Positions 1 to 13,117 of a stretch of 64,000 nucleotides of DNA are shown one piece after another. Position 1 is the first letter of the stretch, and every line of letters starts with the position of its first letter. The notes beneath the pieces are model-generated. The model had not been told where the DNA came from. It did no database searches and worked only from the letters and a program-made list of their open reading frames with translations. The position numbers and the translations under genes were made by a program. Source of the DNA: Manihot esculenta. Taxonomy: Eukaryota; Streptophyta; Magnoliopsida; Malpighiales; Euphorbiaceae. The stretch lies in NCBI RefSeq assembly GCF_001659605.2, contig NC_035174.2, positions 5,520,389-5,584,388 on the forward strand, written 5' to 3'.

Positions 1-651
1 AACTTGTTTATCACTTGCAAATTTTCGAATTTGCAAGGATGGCAACGAATTAAATGTTATTGAATTATATTAAAATTTCTATAGTTGATACTCATTACTC
101 AAATTATAAATAATTAATTAAAAATAAAAAATTATTAATGTAAATATATATTATATGAAGTATTAATTAAAAATATAAAATTAAATAAATTCAGATATTA
201 TTTATATAGAGATAATCAAGTTTGTGATGTATTATGGGGTGACCCATGAAGCCAAGGAATGTAACGCACGCAAATATTTTAAAGGTTTAAATAAATAAAT
301 TTGCAAAATAGAGATTGTCAATCAATATTTTATTTGAATTAGGGTTTGTTTAAGATAACAACGTGTTTGTTTTACTCTCTTGTTTTAGGTATTTTTTTGG
401 GAAACCATATGCTCCCCAACCAAAAAAAAAAAAAAAAAAAAAATTCAGCTAAGTTAAAATTTTTATTTACATTACCAATAATGCTTATAAAAGGGACTTG
501 AATTTTGTGGTAGGATCCATCGATGTGCTCAAGTTAAATAGGTATCTTCCCAGTTGATATGCAAAAGGCCTGTTTTTAAATTCTGCTTTCTATTATTTTT
601 ATATATGTAAGTATTTTTTAACATTTGTTCATAGATCTCATTGGAACAAAT
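1..651. other. AT-rich upstream region of carbonic anhydrase gene
   Basis: No coding exon is recognised here. The stretch is AT-rich with a 21-base A run near 422-442. It probably holds the promoter and 5' leader of the carbonic anhydrase gene beginning at 652. A non-coding or transit-peptide exon further upstream cannot be excluded. Confidence 0.5.
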
Positions 652-2239
652 ATGTCTACACAATCATTGGAGCAGACGACACTTGAAGGATTGAAGAAGC
701 TTCCGGAAGGGTAAGTAATGCATGGGAATATATATATCTTGCATGATTGAGAGAAGAGTTTCTTAGTTTTAATGGGAAGTAATTAATCGTATCGCTTATT
801 TATTATTTTTTTTAATTTAATGAATTCATATATATATGTTGATTTTGCAGTGAAAAGCACCAAGATGAAAAGGCTGGGGGGCTGCAGGTGTCACAGCAGC
901 AGCCATATGATCCTGTTCAGATGATTAAAAATGGGTTCCGTTATTTCATGAAGCACATATACGAGTATGATACAATTTAAAACGGATAAAATACAATAAT
1001 TTTTAAATTTAGTATATAGTAAATTAGTTAGGAGAGTAGAACTAGAATGAATTTCTAAAAAAAAATTATATTCTTTTAAAATCCATGTAAATATTTGGAT
1101 TTTTGAAGCTTACCAAAAAACCCACGCACCCTTTGTGTTGTGAAGAGGATGTGTGTGTTTATTAATTCCATGATGAATTAGTTTTAACTAATTATGAGAA
1201 AATTCTTTTGAACTTAAATGTTGCAGCCCTGCCGTCATAGAAGGTCAGCACCCCAAGGTATGTACTTTTTTGGTTTAATAGAAAATAAAATTACAAGCTT
1301 ATTAAAATGAAAAATCATTAATCACGATTGATTAATTAATGACAACGTTTTGGTGCAGTTCCTGGTTTTTGCATGCTCAGACTCTCGAGTTAGCCCTTCT
1401 CATGTCCTGAATTTCCGGCCTGGTGAAGCCTTCATGGTCTGCAATGTTGCGAACCTGGTTCCAGCATTTAACCAGGTAAATTCCTGACACCCATTTTGTC
1501 ATCCAGTCGTTCATCTAAACTTGCAGGTCAAGTAAACTAAAACTTCTGGTGTTTATTCCGACAGTTGAGGTACTCTGGCACTGGAGCAGCCATCGAATTT
1601 TCTGTGAAATATTTAGAAGTAAGCTTTTATAAATCAAACCAAATGGAACGTTTATTCTACTTAAATTTTTTTTTTGTCTGATTTGTAAATATAAGATAAT
1701 TTTATAGGTGGAGAACATCTTGGTCATTGGACATAGCCTTTGTGGTGGGATAAAAAGACTTATGGAACTTCCAGAGGATGGATCTACTTCCAAGTAAGGC
1801 CTCTTATGCATATATAGCCTGAAGATTTATTAATGAAGATGAAGAATAACACCGATTTCTAAATTCGATATTATATGTATGTGCTGCCCAGTGACTTCAT
1901 AGATGACTGGGTCAAAATTGGCTTACCTGCCAAAGCCAAGGTCCTGGCAGAGAATCCGCATCTCACACATGAACAACAATGCGGAATTTGTGAAAGGGTA
2001 AGCTCTCCTCAGTTTTCTTCTCTGTGAATATCTAGAATCTGTAAATGCATTGGGGAATTGTTGTGCAGGAAGCCGTGACTCTGTCGCTGGTGAACATACA
2101 GAGCTACCCATATGTTAGGGCAGCAATGGCAAAGGGAAAACTAGCACTGATGGGTGGCTACTATAACTTTGTTGAGGGAAACTTTGAGCTTTGGAAGATC
2201 AAGTATCATATTCAAAGCCCTGAAATAATTAGACCCTGA
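652..2239 (+). CDS. Beta-carbonic anhydrase, plant type, 8 exons
   Basis: Beta-class zinc enzyme interconverting CO2 and bicarbonate. Coding exons 652-710, 851-964, 1227-1257, 1359-1475, 1565-1618, 1708-1793, 1892-1997 and 2069-2239 join in frame to 245 residues. All introns are GT-AG. Visible active-site elements are ACSDSR (zinc ligand C74, with the D76/R78 dyad) and GHSLCGG (ligands H134 and C137). The C-terminal segment [14 protein letters not shown] is typical of plant enzymes. The N-terminus at ATG 652 is short and has no obvious chloroplast transit peptide, so a cytosolic form is likely unless an upstream exon was missed. Compared with the usual VRNIANMV segment the protein reads VCNVANLV, so it is a divergent paralogue. 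An AATAAA lies at 2382-2387, about 145 bp after the stop. The family is clear; exact subtype and start are less certain. Confidence 0.92.
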
Positions 2240-3495
2240 AAGTTTCTCTGCCCTCTTTGTTCCTTTGGCCCTTTAGCTCTTTAAGCATGCTTGTACGTTT
2301 TGTTTGCCTTTGGTGTTCGCAGTAATGAAATTATGCAAGTGTGGTGGTGATGAAAGCAATAATAGTAATAATTTGGTAATGAATAAAGCTTGGCATTTGG
2401 CAGCTCTTTGCATATTTGCTGCTTCATTTTCGCAGCACTGTATATAAATAATCCTCTTACTGGCCATTTAAAGCAACCATTATCGTACCATCAAGCAGTT
2501 GTTTTCACTTTGCTTCCACGTTCTATAGCATCAACGTTAATCAATAGCTTAGTGTATATAAATTGTACATGTAATAGATTTATTTTTAGTTTATTATGAT
2601 GGGATTTTGATGAAATCACTTAATATAACGTTTATAACATGCAATTATTTGGCTGTGTTGAGATTTTTCTCTTTTAAAGGGCAACATATTTCCAGGTTTT
2701 CTAAATCCAACAATTGGACAAAGGACTGGAAAAAGACAACTCTGGAAAACCAGGACAACCAACACTATTGCCACCAAATACATATGTGGTCCTCTGATAA
2801 TTTACGTGGTATCCCTTGTCTAATTAATGCAAAATTCTGGCATTCACATTAATTTATACATTTAATCAATTAAAAATTAAAATATCATATTAATATATGA
2901 ATTTATTTTATTTTAAATAATATTTTTTTTTAATTTTAGATAAGTACTAGATTTTCCTACTATTAATTATAATTAAACATGATACTGAAAAAAAAATAAT
3001 AATAAAGCAGCCAAGATTGATAAAGATTTTCTGCCCATGAACTTGGATGGGTGACATTAAGCATCTGTCCTCACTTTTTAGGCATGTCGAGTTTAATTTG
3101 ATGTGTAGGGTTGTAAATATGGCAGTCTATAGCTTAGCTTGGGCCTCGTCGCCTCGATATGCTTGTAATGGTTTTATAATCTGTTTAATCAATTTCTCAA
3201 TGCCTTTGAATTTTTTTTTAAAAAAAAGTATGGCTTCTTTTCTGGTGAGGAAGTTATTGTTCATCTAATTTCTTTAGATGTTGCTTTTTTTTTATATATA
3301 TTTTTATTAACATAATAACAAATGTCAAACTTTGGTGGGTCCTGGAATGATTGCATGCCTCCAAAGCTAATCCTTTCCAGTTCCTACTACAATTGCTCGT
3401 GAGTGTAAATCTATATATAATTAAGTGCAGAAAAATACATATATAAAAAACAAATTAAGGGTTTTTTTATTTGAGATACAAAATGAAAAAGTAAA
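2240..3495. other. Intergenic region between convergent genes
   Basis: This holds the carbonic anhydrase 3' flank with a poly(A) signal AATAAA at 2382-2387, then AT-rich DNA up to the MYB stop codon. The two flanking genes converge. Open frames seen here lack coding character. Confidence 0.5.
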
Positions 3496-4487
3496 TTAAA
3501 AATCATGCCAAACAAAATCAAGAGACTCATCTAGGAATTCCATAAACTGAGGGGCATAAAGATTTGGGTCAATATCATTCAAGAACAAAAAAGGGTTACT
3601 GTCCCATTCACCCGCTGGCATTCTTTGTTGATTGCTAGTAAGCTCCATTGCAGTACTCTTAGATCCATTTTCCATGGCATCATGGTCTGCAACAACACCA
3701 TTAGTACAAGCAGGATTGGTTGCAGTTTCAGCACTTGACGAGGCATTGAAATCTTCCCTTAATTCCTTGGTGGAGAATCCTGGAGAAGGAGCACTGGCTT
3801 TGAATTTTCCATTCTTTACCCCAAGCCTTTTGCTTAAATGAGTGTTCCAGTAATTCTTCACTTGATTATCTGTCCTTCCGGGGACCCGACCAGCAATTAA
3901 GGACCATCTATTCAAGAAACTAATAAAAATTAATACTGTGGTACTTCCGGTTCGGGGACCAGAAATTTAAAACATAAGCCATAGAAGTCTATATCTTAGT
4001 GATTAAATGTCTACGGGTATATACGCAACGTATCACTATGTCTCTATTGATCACCATTCTCTAAGAAGAAGAGAAAGGAAACCTATTGCCAAGTAGCTTA
4101 TGCAGGCGAATGATAAGGTCATCTTCTTCCTCCGAGAAATTGTCACGCTTAACGCCAGGACTGAGATAATTCATCCATCTTAATCTGCAGCTTTTGCCGC
4201 ATCTCTTCAGCCCTAAACAACATGGACAAACACACACATTAATAAACAGTACCCCACGCAGAGGAAAACTGGAAAAGCAAGCACACCAAGTCTTAATTTT
4301 TTTTTTTTTCAAACTGAAGAAAACAAAACTAGCAAGCTAAATAGTAATATAAACCTGTGACTCTCGCAACACGATTCCACTTTCCTTTGCCATGAACCCT
4401 TATGTAATCAATTAAAATTCTGTCCTCCTCCACTGTCCACAACCCTTTTCGATATTCAGTAGTAGTAGTAGTGTTCCCTCCTTCCAT
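3496..4487 (-). CDS. R2R3-MYB transcription factor, WER/GL1/MYB23-like (subgroup 15)
   Basis: Exons 4487-4355 (133 bp), 4212-4083 (130 bp) and 3907-3496 encode 224 residues. The 133/130-bp first and second exons are the classic R2R3-MYB gene structure. The two MYB repeats cover about residues 13-115, with core Trp 17, 37 and 57 in R2 and Phe70, Trp89 and Trp108 in R3. The bHLH-contact signature DLx2Rx3Lx6Lx3R is complete (D76, L77, R80, L84, L91, R95), so a MYB-bHLH-WD40 complex is expected. The conserved block KGLWTVEED and the acidic, aromatic C-terminus ending WHDF resemble WEREWOLF/GLABRA1/MYB23, regulators of trichome and root-hair cell fate. Subgroup placement rests on recalled family resemblance. 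An anthocyanin or proanthocyanidin role is the main alternative. Confidence 0.93.
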
Positions 4488-6660
4488 TAATGGACTTTGA
4501 TTAAGTATGAGCAGAGATAAGGAGAGGGAAAAAGTTGTGGAGGATGGTGTAGCAGAGGGGGTGCTTTTATGGATGTGAAATGGGAATAGTTGAAGAGAGA
4601 GAGGGTGGTGATTGTGGGAAATGCAGAGTGTTTGACTTGTCGAGAGTATGGAGACTGATCTGGACGTAGAAACAAATTCTATTGCTCACGTATTATGGTA
4701 CAAATGTAAGCACGTGTTTTTTTTTTGTGCAGCACATCATCACCCTAAGGTATTATAATAATCATTCTATTTGCTTTTGATAATAAATATATCTGAATAA
4801 ATTTTATAAATTTTAAATTTTATTTTTTTAATTTTTAATTATTTCATATTTTATTTTTTCAATCTTTAACTATAAAAAATATGAATTAATTTAATTTTCT
4901 TAATAATTAGTCCGTATATTAATCTGAAATTAAAATTTTAATTTAATTAAATTTTTTAAATAATTTTTTTATTTGAAATTAAAAAACTCAATTCTTTTTT
5001 ATTTAAATTCTCTTAATTTTTTTGGATGTGATGTCCTTTAAGAAAAAAAATTTTTCCTTCGTGATTTGAAGAATGTATAGTTTCATTTTTTAATGTATTT
5101 AGTTTCTACTAACAATGAGATATAATTCATGGGTAATTTAAGAATAATTGAATTAACAGCTGATTGCAATAAATAAAAACAAAATCTCAAAGCAAGATCA
5201 GTTCTTATAGATGCAACCGGACCACGTACATGTCCAGACATGTCATTAATTACTCAAAACAACGAAAGACCTAAGTCGAAGATGTCCTTTAAAATGAATG
5301 CTGATTTATGTAGCAGAAGTTTTGGTTACTGATCATGCTGCGTATTGTTCTGCATCATTTGTATTTTGCAGTGTCTTTCATTCTCTTCATAAAATTCATG
5401 CCACTTGATACCCGTGATCAGAGGGTGAGAATTCCAATGGCTTCTACGCTGTTAGAATTCAAGAGGAGAAGTCCCTTTCTCTCCTAGCCATTCGGACAAC
5501 AGAAAAGCCTCATGTACACATAACTGGCCTGTGATGATGAAGATGAGCGAGTGCATAAGGTCCCATATCCCCATCTGTGAATCTTCTACGTTTTGGCTAT
5601 TAGCTGCTATCTAGCATCTGATCAGTGCTTTCACTTTTCTACAATTTACAGCATATATTTATAATAATAACAGACCTTAATTTGTAAGTTTGAATGAAGG
5701 ATCCCTCTGCTCAAACTCAATGCACTGGTAATGATTGCATCCAATAGCTAGTCATCCAAGCCATTGAACTCGTTTCTGGATTGGTCTGATAGGTACATAT
5801 GCATTGTTTTGGCAGTCAACCCCCCCAAAGCTGTGGAAAATCGCCTTATTAGATAGAGCATGCAGGTTTTCTCTGCAAGGTGAGAAATGGGTCAATTCCA
5901 AGTCAAGTCAATAAAAACAAAAACAAGTATAGCAGAACATATAAAATAGAAACATAGTACCACTTCTTCCAACCATGTTTCACCAGACCTTGTAAGAAGA
6001 AGAAAAAAAAAATTACACAGATCATGATCTCTTTGTACATTGGCTTGTAATCAAGTGTAGTTCAGTGCTCGTCTCAACGAACTGAAAGCAAAATACTTGA
6101 CGACCGACCTCACTTGTATTAATTGCACACAGCCGTAAGCTCTGGTCAGGTGGTCCCTCCCACGTTTCAAGCTCAACGCAGAACCAAAATAAGTTATGCT
6201 ATTATAGCTGGATCAAGCAGCTATTAAACATGGAACTGGATGCTTCTGCATGGGTCGTATTCGTACCTCTTATTCACTCGTTTATGATTAAAATCTTGGT
6301 TGTCTTGATTTAATAATTTAGTGGTGAAGTGTACGTTGCATAATATAAAATGATATATCATTCAATTCTTAATGTCTTTTATATGTATATATATATAGTT
6401 TGTTTTTTTCTCATTGAGTCAGCGATTAATACTTTCCAATAAATTTACTAGAGGTAGATACTGGGAGATCGAGATTGGTTTCCGGAGAATTAATAGATCC
6501 GAAGATTTTGAATTGGGTAGAGTAAGATTTTAAGAAGTAACTAAAGTGGATGGTTATTTAAGGGAGTTAGGAATGTCGAATTTGAATTGATTCTGGGATA
6601 TATACACCGGTCTTAACAATTTCTACACCACATTTCATTGTATTGGATAGAGATATTTTT
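4488..6660. other. Intergenic region upstream of MYB gene
   Basis: Probably contains the MYB promoter (minus strand) in its first 1-2 kb. Most of it is AT-rich, with low-complexity tracts at 4760-5050. No coding exon is recognised. Confidence 0.45.
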
Positions 6661-6834
6661 TAACAGTCAGACGGTTTATTAATGGTAGATAATCGGTTAA
6701 TAAATACAAAACCGATTATAACAGTCAGACGGTTTATTAATGGTAGATAATCGGTTAATAAATACAAAACCGATTATAACAGTCAGACGGTTTATTAATG
6801 GTAGATAATCGGTTAATAAATACAAAACCGATTA
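6661..6834. repeat. Three tandem copies of a 58-bp unit
   Basis: The marker ACAGTCAGACGG begins at 6663, 6721 and 6779, giving an exact 58-bp period. The copies are essentially identical until the third diverges after 6832. A degenerate relative of part of the unit is visible at about 6896-6930. No gene overlaps. Confidence 0.9.
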
Positions 6835-7984
6835 ATTTATATGTTGTATATTCATTTGCATCCTATCAGTCTAATCCATTACACTTGTATTTATAGTAGA
6901 TAGTTGGCTAATAAATGCAAAATCGATATATTTATATCCATTACATTTGCATTTATGAGTATATTTATGACCACATAATTCATAAAGGTGACCATTATTC
7001 AAAATTTATATTTATACTCTAATCTAATCAGATTAAATAAATTCAGCCTACTCAAATCTTTAAGAAAGTCGATTTTTTCAATTGTCAAAACCGATTGGAC
7101 TGTAAACGCGCATCATAATTAAATAGGGTATTATATTCTATATGTTATCACTTATGAAGAGAGAGAAGCCCCAAGCCTATACATTTTTGTTTGACACTGG
7201 AATATTCATGGAAAAGCTCATATTATGTTCTAGGATAAAAACAAATTCTTCAGAAGTTTTTTTAATATGAAAAAACTTATTAAAGCTGGTTCATCATAAA
7301 CCTAAGTTTAGACTTGAATGGCTTCCATTATTACGTATAAGGAATCTATTTTTCATAACTAAAATTTTACGAATATAAAGATCCGCAGCACCAAATGGAC
7401 CCGATGCCTACTACGCCCAAGAGAGAGTACAGCGCAGTGAAGTACCTGCTTGACTCTGCGGTCAGGAAATTAATGGACAACTAAATTGGACGCTTGCATT
7501 AACAAGCTAGAGTTCTTTTATTTTCATTTCCTTTTTTTTTTTTCTCTATATAATAGCTTGGGGTTCTTCAGTAAATACATAATGACACCAGAAAACGTGA
7601 ACTTGAATTATAACCATCAAAGTATTATTACAGTTAGGCTGCATACATTTAGATTAGGCATATCAGGCTTCCTTAATTCTCACCATTAAATATATGCCCG
7701 CTGCTAGAAGCAACAGGTCGGCTCTAATTCTTGGTCCTTACGTACCAATGTTATCATTCAAAAATCAAAACAAAGCAAACCAAAGCAAAAGCCCTAAGAA
7801 GCATTCTTGTCCTTGACCGTTCTTTTGCTTCTAGACTTAACATAATAACTCGGTCATTGTTTCAAAAGGGCAAAGGGGATAAAAGGTTTTGGAAGCCTCA
7901 GAATTATCACTCCACCTTTAGAATTACAAGCTGGTTACCATGCCTTTCCAGCATGAGCCGTGAGCTGGTAGCCGTCCAGTTTTT
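6835..7984. other. Intergenic region downstream of RRP40
   Basis: AT-rich DNA without a recognised gene. A 29-codon open frame at 7396-7485 has a more GC-rich, coding-like composition than its surroundings but matches no family I know. The part nearest 7985 is probably the RRP40 3' untranslated region. Confidence 0.4.
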
Positions 7985-10900
7985 TCAAAATTCCGCATTT
8001 AATGAAGATGGTGGATCTGAGAGGTACAAAGTCCATGTCGGCTGTTCTCTAATCATGCTACAGAAAGGATTAAAAAATATCAATAAAATCATAAGAATTC
8101 AAAAATTACTGAAAGAAAGTTCACTAATTTTGGTAAAGATAAGGGCAGAATTAAAAAATGGACGCCACGTACTTTGAATCTTCTGAAGCAGTTTCTCCAC
8201 CATGATTTTCTGCTGAACCCCACTCAAAGTCTCGGAGTTCATTATTGCATTTGCAACAATAATGACTGTTGAAGGGGAGGTTGCATTCACCTAAATTAAT
8301 AAGAAATTCAAACCAAAAAAGGGTTCTATTAAAAATGGATGCAACAAAGAAAAATATTTAAGTACGGTTTGAAGTTGGCGCTTTTGACATAAAAGTCAAA
8401 TCAGTCAGAGAGAAAAAAGAAAGAAAACAACAATGGCTGCACATACAATGTCCTAAGGTCACATTTTACATAGCCTAAAATGAAGTATAATGCTAAAAGA
8501 GATAAATGATGACTAGAGCAAAGAATAGGGAGAGAATGGGGCAGATAAAGAGAGATTGAAAATAAACTACAGTACTGAACATAGAAACATACCCAAACGC
8601 GGCCATTTAAGCCAACTGCTATCTCAAAGGATAGCTTATTGCCAAGAGCCTCAAGAACCGGGCACGTTGGTGAGCTCAACAGCCTAAAAAATAAATGAAT
8701 GGTCAACACAACAAAAAATAAAGATATTGCCTTCACAATCTTGTTTGTAGCAAAAATGCTACGCCAGGGTTTTCTCTTAAAAGTTAAACTGGGTAAAAGA
8801 TGCCTCACATTCTTGATAGACCAGTTGAACATTCAAACATATAGCCATCTTTGAGAGCACCGAATTCTGCTGCTTTCCCACTGGCTATAAATCAAATAAA
8901 ATTCAGAGACATTAATAGTCTTTAATGTTAAATAGCACAAACAGCAAGTTATACAAAATACAAACAATGCATGTAAAGTAACTGACCATCAGTGCATGAC
9001 AATTCCGGATTCATCCCAGGGTTTGCCTTCACAACCCGAACATAAAGTAAAGTACCTCCCTGTACCAAGAAACGTTAACTGAAAATACATTAGAGAAATT
9101 CAGTACAAATAACAAAAGGTGAAAGGTGCAGACTCCTTCAATTCAGCTTAATGTGTTAAGAGACTCTGTTTCATGTGATTTATGAATGCATGGAGAAATA
9201 ATTGAGGAAATGCATTATGCCTAAAGACTGGTATTAGTGAACTTGCACAATATTTGATTTTTGAGATTGAATCCTTTTAATCTATATAAGATGCACTTCA
9301 TAGGATATATGTTTCGGGAAGTTCATGTTTCATAGTTCACCAATGAAATTTTGCTAAAAATTAAGTTCTACTATGCCAAGCAGAACTCACCATTGCAATC
9401 CATGATATTGAAATGAGACATGATTATCAAATGATCTTTAGATTTCAAGTTTGAAAAATCTCATCATACAACAAAAACAAAATAGAAGATAGAGTATATT
9501 ATCGTTTTAACTAATGCAGGTATAGCACTCTACATAGTATGCACCTCAAATTTCGGTATATTTCTCCTTGTGCCTCCTTCAAATGCAAGCACAGGCAAAA
9601 ATGCCAGGGCAGGCCCTTTTATGTCTACAAGAAAGTTCTGCAAATTAAAAGAAAAAGGGTAACAAGAATGTGTTAAAACATGAGTATCAACACATCAAGT
9701 ATTCAAATGTCAACTGAAATGCAAAATTTATGTAAATACCGGCATTAAAATATAGACAACTAGTATGAGGCCACGATAGAACACACAGAATGGGCATTCA
9801 ACACAACAGGAAGAAGGGGGTGGGGGGGGGGGGGGTGGGGGAAGGTTGAGAAACCAAAGATGTTTCTTAAAATAACTTCTCACACAAGCATTTTGGACAG
9901 ACTTAGCCCACAATATGTCAACCTTTTGGAACCAGTTCAACAATGGACAAGCAATAAAATGGCAAAATTAAGGGCCATTATCCATTATGAAGTATATGGA
10001 AATGCACTAAAGATTAATCTTAGATAAATGATATTCAAATTGGAAATAACTCGAGAATAGAAAGAACTGCATAGAAGTAATTTAATGGGAGGAATTCTGG
10101 CATCTAGATAAAGCAGGTTATATGAGATTATTGGCTGTTCAAATGGTTTAAGTTCATTGTATTCTTGTTAAGATAGTTTAAGGATTGCTTCAGGATTTCT
10201 TCGAAGTATTTTATCAAATTTTATTCAAATTCAAAGGCAGTTCTATCTTATGCAAGTAAAGGAAAGTCCAATTATAAGGCAAATATAATCAATGTCTATT
10301 TCAAGGCAGATATAATCATCTGAATCATAAACTAACTCAGTTACAAGTTACCAAAGTTGTAAGCATGCAAAAGCTTGTCAATGACAAAATTTATGATGAT
10401 TTTCCTTTTTGAATACAACTAGCACCAAGGAATTAACACAACCAAAATCCATAACATAGACAATACTGAGTTGCTTACTTCTGCTTTGGAGTCTACCACT
10501 ATACCCAGAACAGTGTCCTCCACACAAGGCAAGTACTGAACCATTATAAGCAAGAGAGCGCCATGTTAGATTAATAAGCATTAAGTACCATGCAAAGCAA
10601 TGAGAAAAGCAAATCATACAAATTCCCCATATAAAGGAAAATTATAGAAAAAACAGTAATGCTTAAATTTGTGACAGCAGAGCTTGGACAATATTCAAAC
10701 AATATACTTGTGTTGTGAGTTGCTATATTGAAGAATTCTGTGGTTTATGATCGACAAAACTGTGAGTCAACTCCTATAATTTTACGAGTTAAATTCATGT
10801 GAACAATTTAACATGCATGGAAAATCACATTCATGTGCAATCAGGATAAAATCGCTGGTTAACACAGTAAAATCAAAGAAACCACAATTGATTTCAACGA

Positions 10901-11892
10901 GTTAAAAATCATTTCCAATTTACCACTTCAAACTTAGGCTGGGCTAATTGATGGATTTAGATATGAAGAAATCCAGCAAAATAAATAAATAAAGTGTAGC
11001 TCTGTCACATAACACGCTAATAAGAGAGAGAGAGCAGCATATTTAGGCTTCATAAATCATGCAGAGGGAGTAGCACTTAACCCTTTTCTGGGAGCTTTCC
11101 ACCCAGTATTTGTTTGGCTTTGAGAACCTCAATTTCCCAGCTTTCATGACAGAGATAGCATCAGATTCCTAGAAAATACCCAAAAGAAGATCAGTTTCCC
11201 CTCATCAAACTGGAACACAGAGACATTTCCTATTTAATTAACTACACAAATTATACATGTAGCAAAGCTCCAATGGATTAAGAACAGAATATAATGATAA
11301 AACCAAAGCTAATAGGCAACTAGGCCAGCTACAACTCACATGTTTGGAAAATGAGAAATTTTCCCCCTTTAAAATCAAAGGGCATAATCCACATTGTGCC
11401 CTAGCAATTGCACACCATAATCCTAATTCAGTGTGTATCTAGACAGAAATACGTAATGCCAAGATACAAAAATGAAAGAGAAAATTATATGGACTTCAAC
11501 AAACAAAATCATAAGGACCCTGACCATCCAGTATCAGCCCCCAAAAATGATCCCTTGTTTTAAGGGGAAAGGAAATGAGAACGAAAACATAAATTCACCA
11601 AAGTACCAAAAAACTATACAGAAACAACCCAAAACTTAAAACCCTAAAGAGAAAGACCTGACGGAGGCCGCCACCAAGCTTGATAGTCTGGTTAGTCATG
11701 GTAGAGAGATCAATAACAACATCTCCTGGCACCTAAACACAAAATTTACAGAACTAAGCAAAAAAAAAAAAAAAAGAAATTACAAAAACAAAAAATTAAC
11801 AGAAACCAATCAGAATAATAGAGAAGCAAAGATAAACTCACTACTATTTGATCAACAAAGCTCATGGGTGAAGTGGAGGGTTTATCTTCCAT
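7985..11892 (-). CDS. RRP40: Exosome complex component RRP40 (EXOSC3-like)
   Basis: Cap subunit of the RNA exosome, which processes and degrades RNA 3'-to-5' in nucleus and cytoplasm. Exons: 11892-11842, 11732-11658, 11168-11082, 10535-10479, 9637-9545, 9059-8987, 8884-8809, 8683-8593, 8290-8173 and probably 8016-7985, giving 250 residues, near the usual plant length. Recognisable blocks are PGDVVIDLS, NQTIKLGGGLRQ, RFSKPNKYWVESSQKRY (start of the S1 domain, about residues 60-150) and SSPTCPVLEALG, followed by a KH domain containing VGLNGRVW, which includes the GxNG signature of Rrp4/Rrp40 proteins. The last mini-exon (ten codons) is inferred from a GTACGT donor and a CTCTCAG acceptor. If unspliced, the frame instead ends at 8099 with an unrelated tail. 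Intron 5 contains a long G run. Confidence 0.93.
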
Positions 11893-13117
11893 TCTTATAT
11901 ACTGGTATTGGACGTAAACAGCGGCTAGAGCTTGCCCTGTGCACGGTGCACGCACTCACTGAATTAGGAGGGAATTTGGAGACGGATAAGTGCGAATATA
12001 TATAAGGGTATGCCTGAAATTCCAGTAAACGGATGAGGGTACTTTTGTCCCTCAAAAGAATTTGTAAAAATGCGAGAAAAGGGAAGAACGCGTTTGACAT
12101 AGTTGATACCGGAAGACAACGGAAACTGTACAATCGCTCTATGGTCTGTCCGACCGACTAAGGATGTCAGCCCAATGCAGTTAGCTTTTTACAGCCCCAA
12201 CTATGCACTGAAAATGGTCCGAAAAAGTTCAATTCTTGTAGTTTTTTAATGGATAACTTGCAGTTTCATCCTGAATTTTAAAAAAATTAATAAAATGCCC
12301 TATTTATTTTTAAAATTAAATTCTTAAATTCTTTATAATATAATCGTCCAACAAGGATAAAGTCGTTTCATCCTTTTTATATAAGTTTTATATAATAAGT
12401 GATTTAAGTGTTTTATAAATAATTAATAAAGAATAAAAGTATTTATAATTAATTGAATTATTTTATAATTCTATCTGCATTTAAGGAAAGATTTTTTACA
12501 TCTTAAAATGGTATGGGGCAACAAAGTCATTTTCCATAACTTAATGACTGTTTTTTTTATATTATTTTTTTTTTAAATTCAGAAATAAAAATATAATTTA
12601 TTTTTTAAAATAGTTTAAAACATGTTTGGTATTATTGTTAGAGTTGTTGTTGAGAAATAACTTTCTTAAAAATATTATTTAAAAAATATTAAATAAAATT
12701 TAAACGTAATCGTATTTAAATTTATATTTTTTTAAAATATATTTTTATATTTTCTAAACTCAATGTCAGACAGACTCATTATGAACAAATCACAACCTAG
12801 TATTCTCATGTATTCCCCTTGACTTGCATTTCAGTTGCAGAACTTTGCAAGGAGGCTCATTGGGACTAATTGGAGGAGTTAATATATATATATAGCCTTT
12901 TATCAATAAAATAATGATCCCTTTCCTCGTCAATGGGAAGAATTTAAGATTGTAGAACCTTTAGCTTTGAAAAGCATGTTTCGTGCTTCTAGAATTTGTA
13001 TGTAGTTTAACTAAAATTTGTAGGAAGATGTGGGGAGAGATGTTGATATTCATCAGTACAAGTTCCTTGTCGGTGGATAAATTGAGTGAATGAGTAAATA
13101 CATTAAAGCGGTGAGCA
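11893..13117. other. Intergenic region upstream of RRP40
   Basis: The first few hundred bases are the presumed RRP40 promoter and 5' leader on the minus strand. The remainder is AT-rich with no recognised coding exon. Confidence 0.45.

Noticed and set aside
7731..8177. 148-codon plus-strand frame
   Set aside because: Antisense to the RRP40 last exons and 3' region; no recognisable protein and the minus-strand gene explains the sequence.
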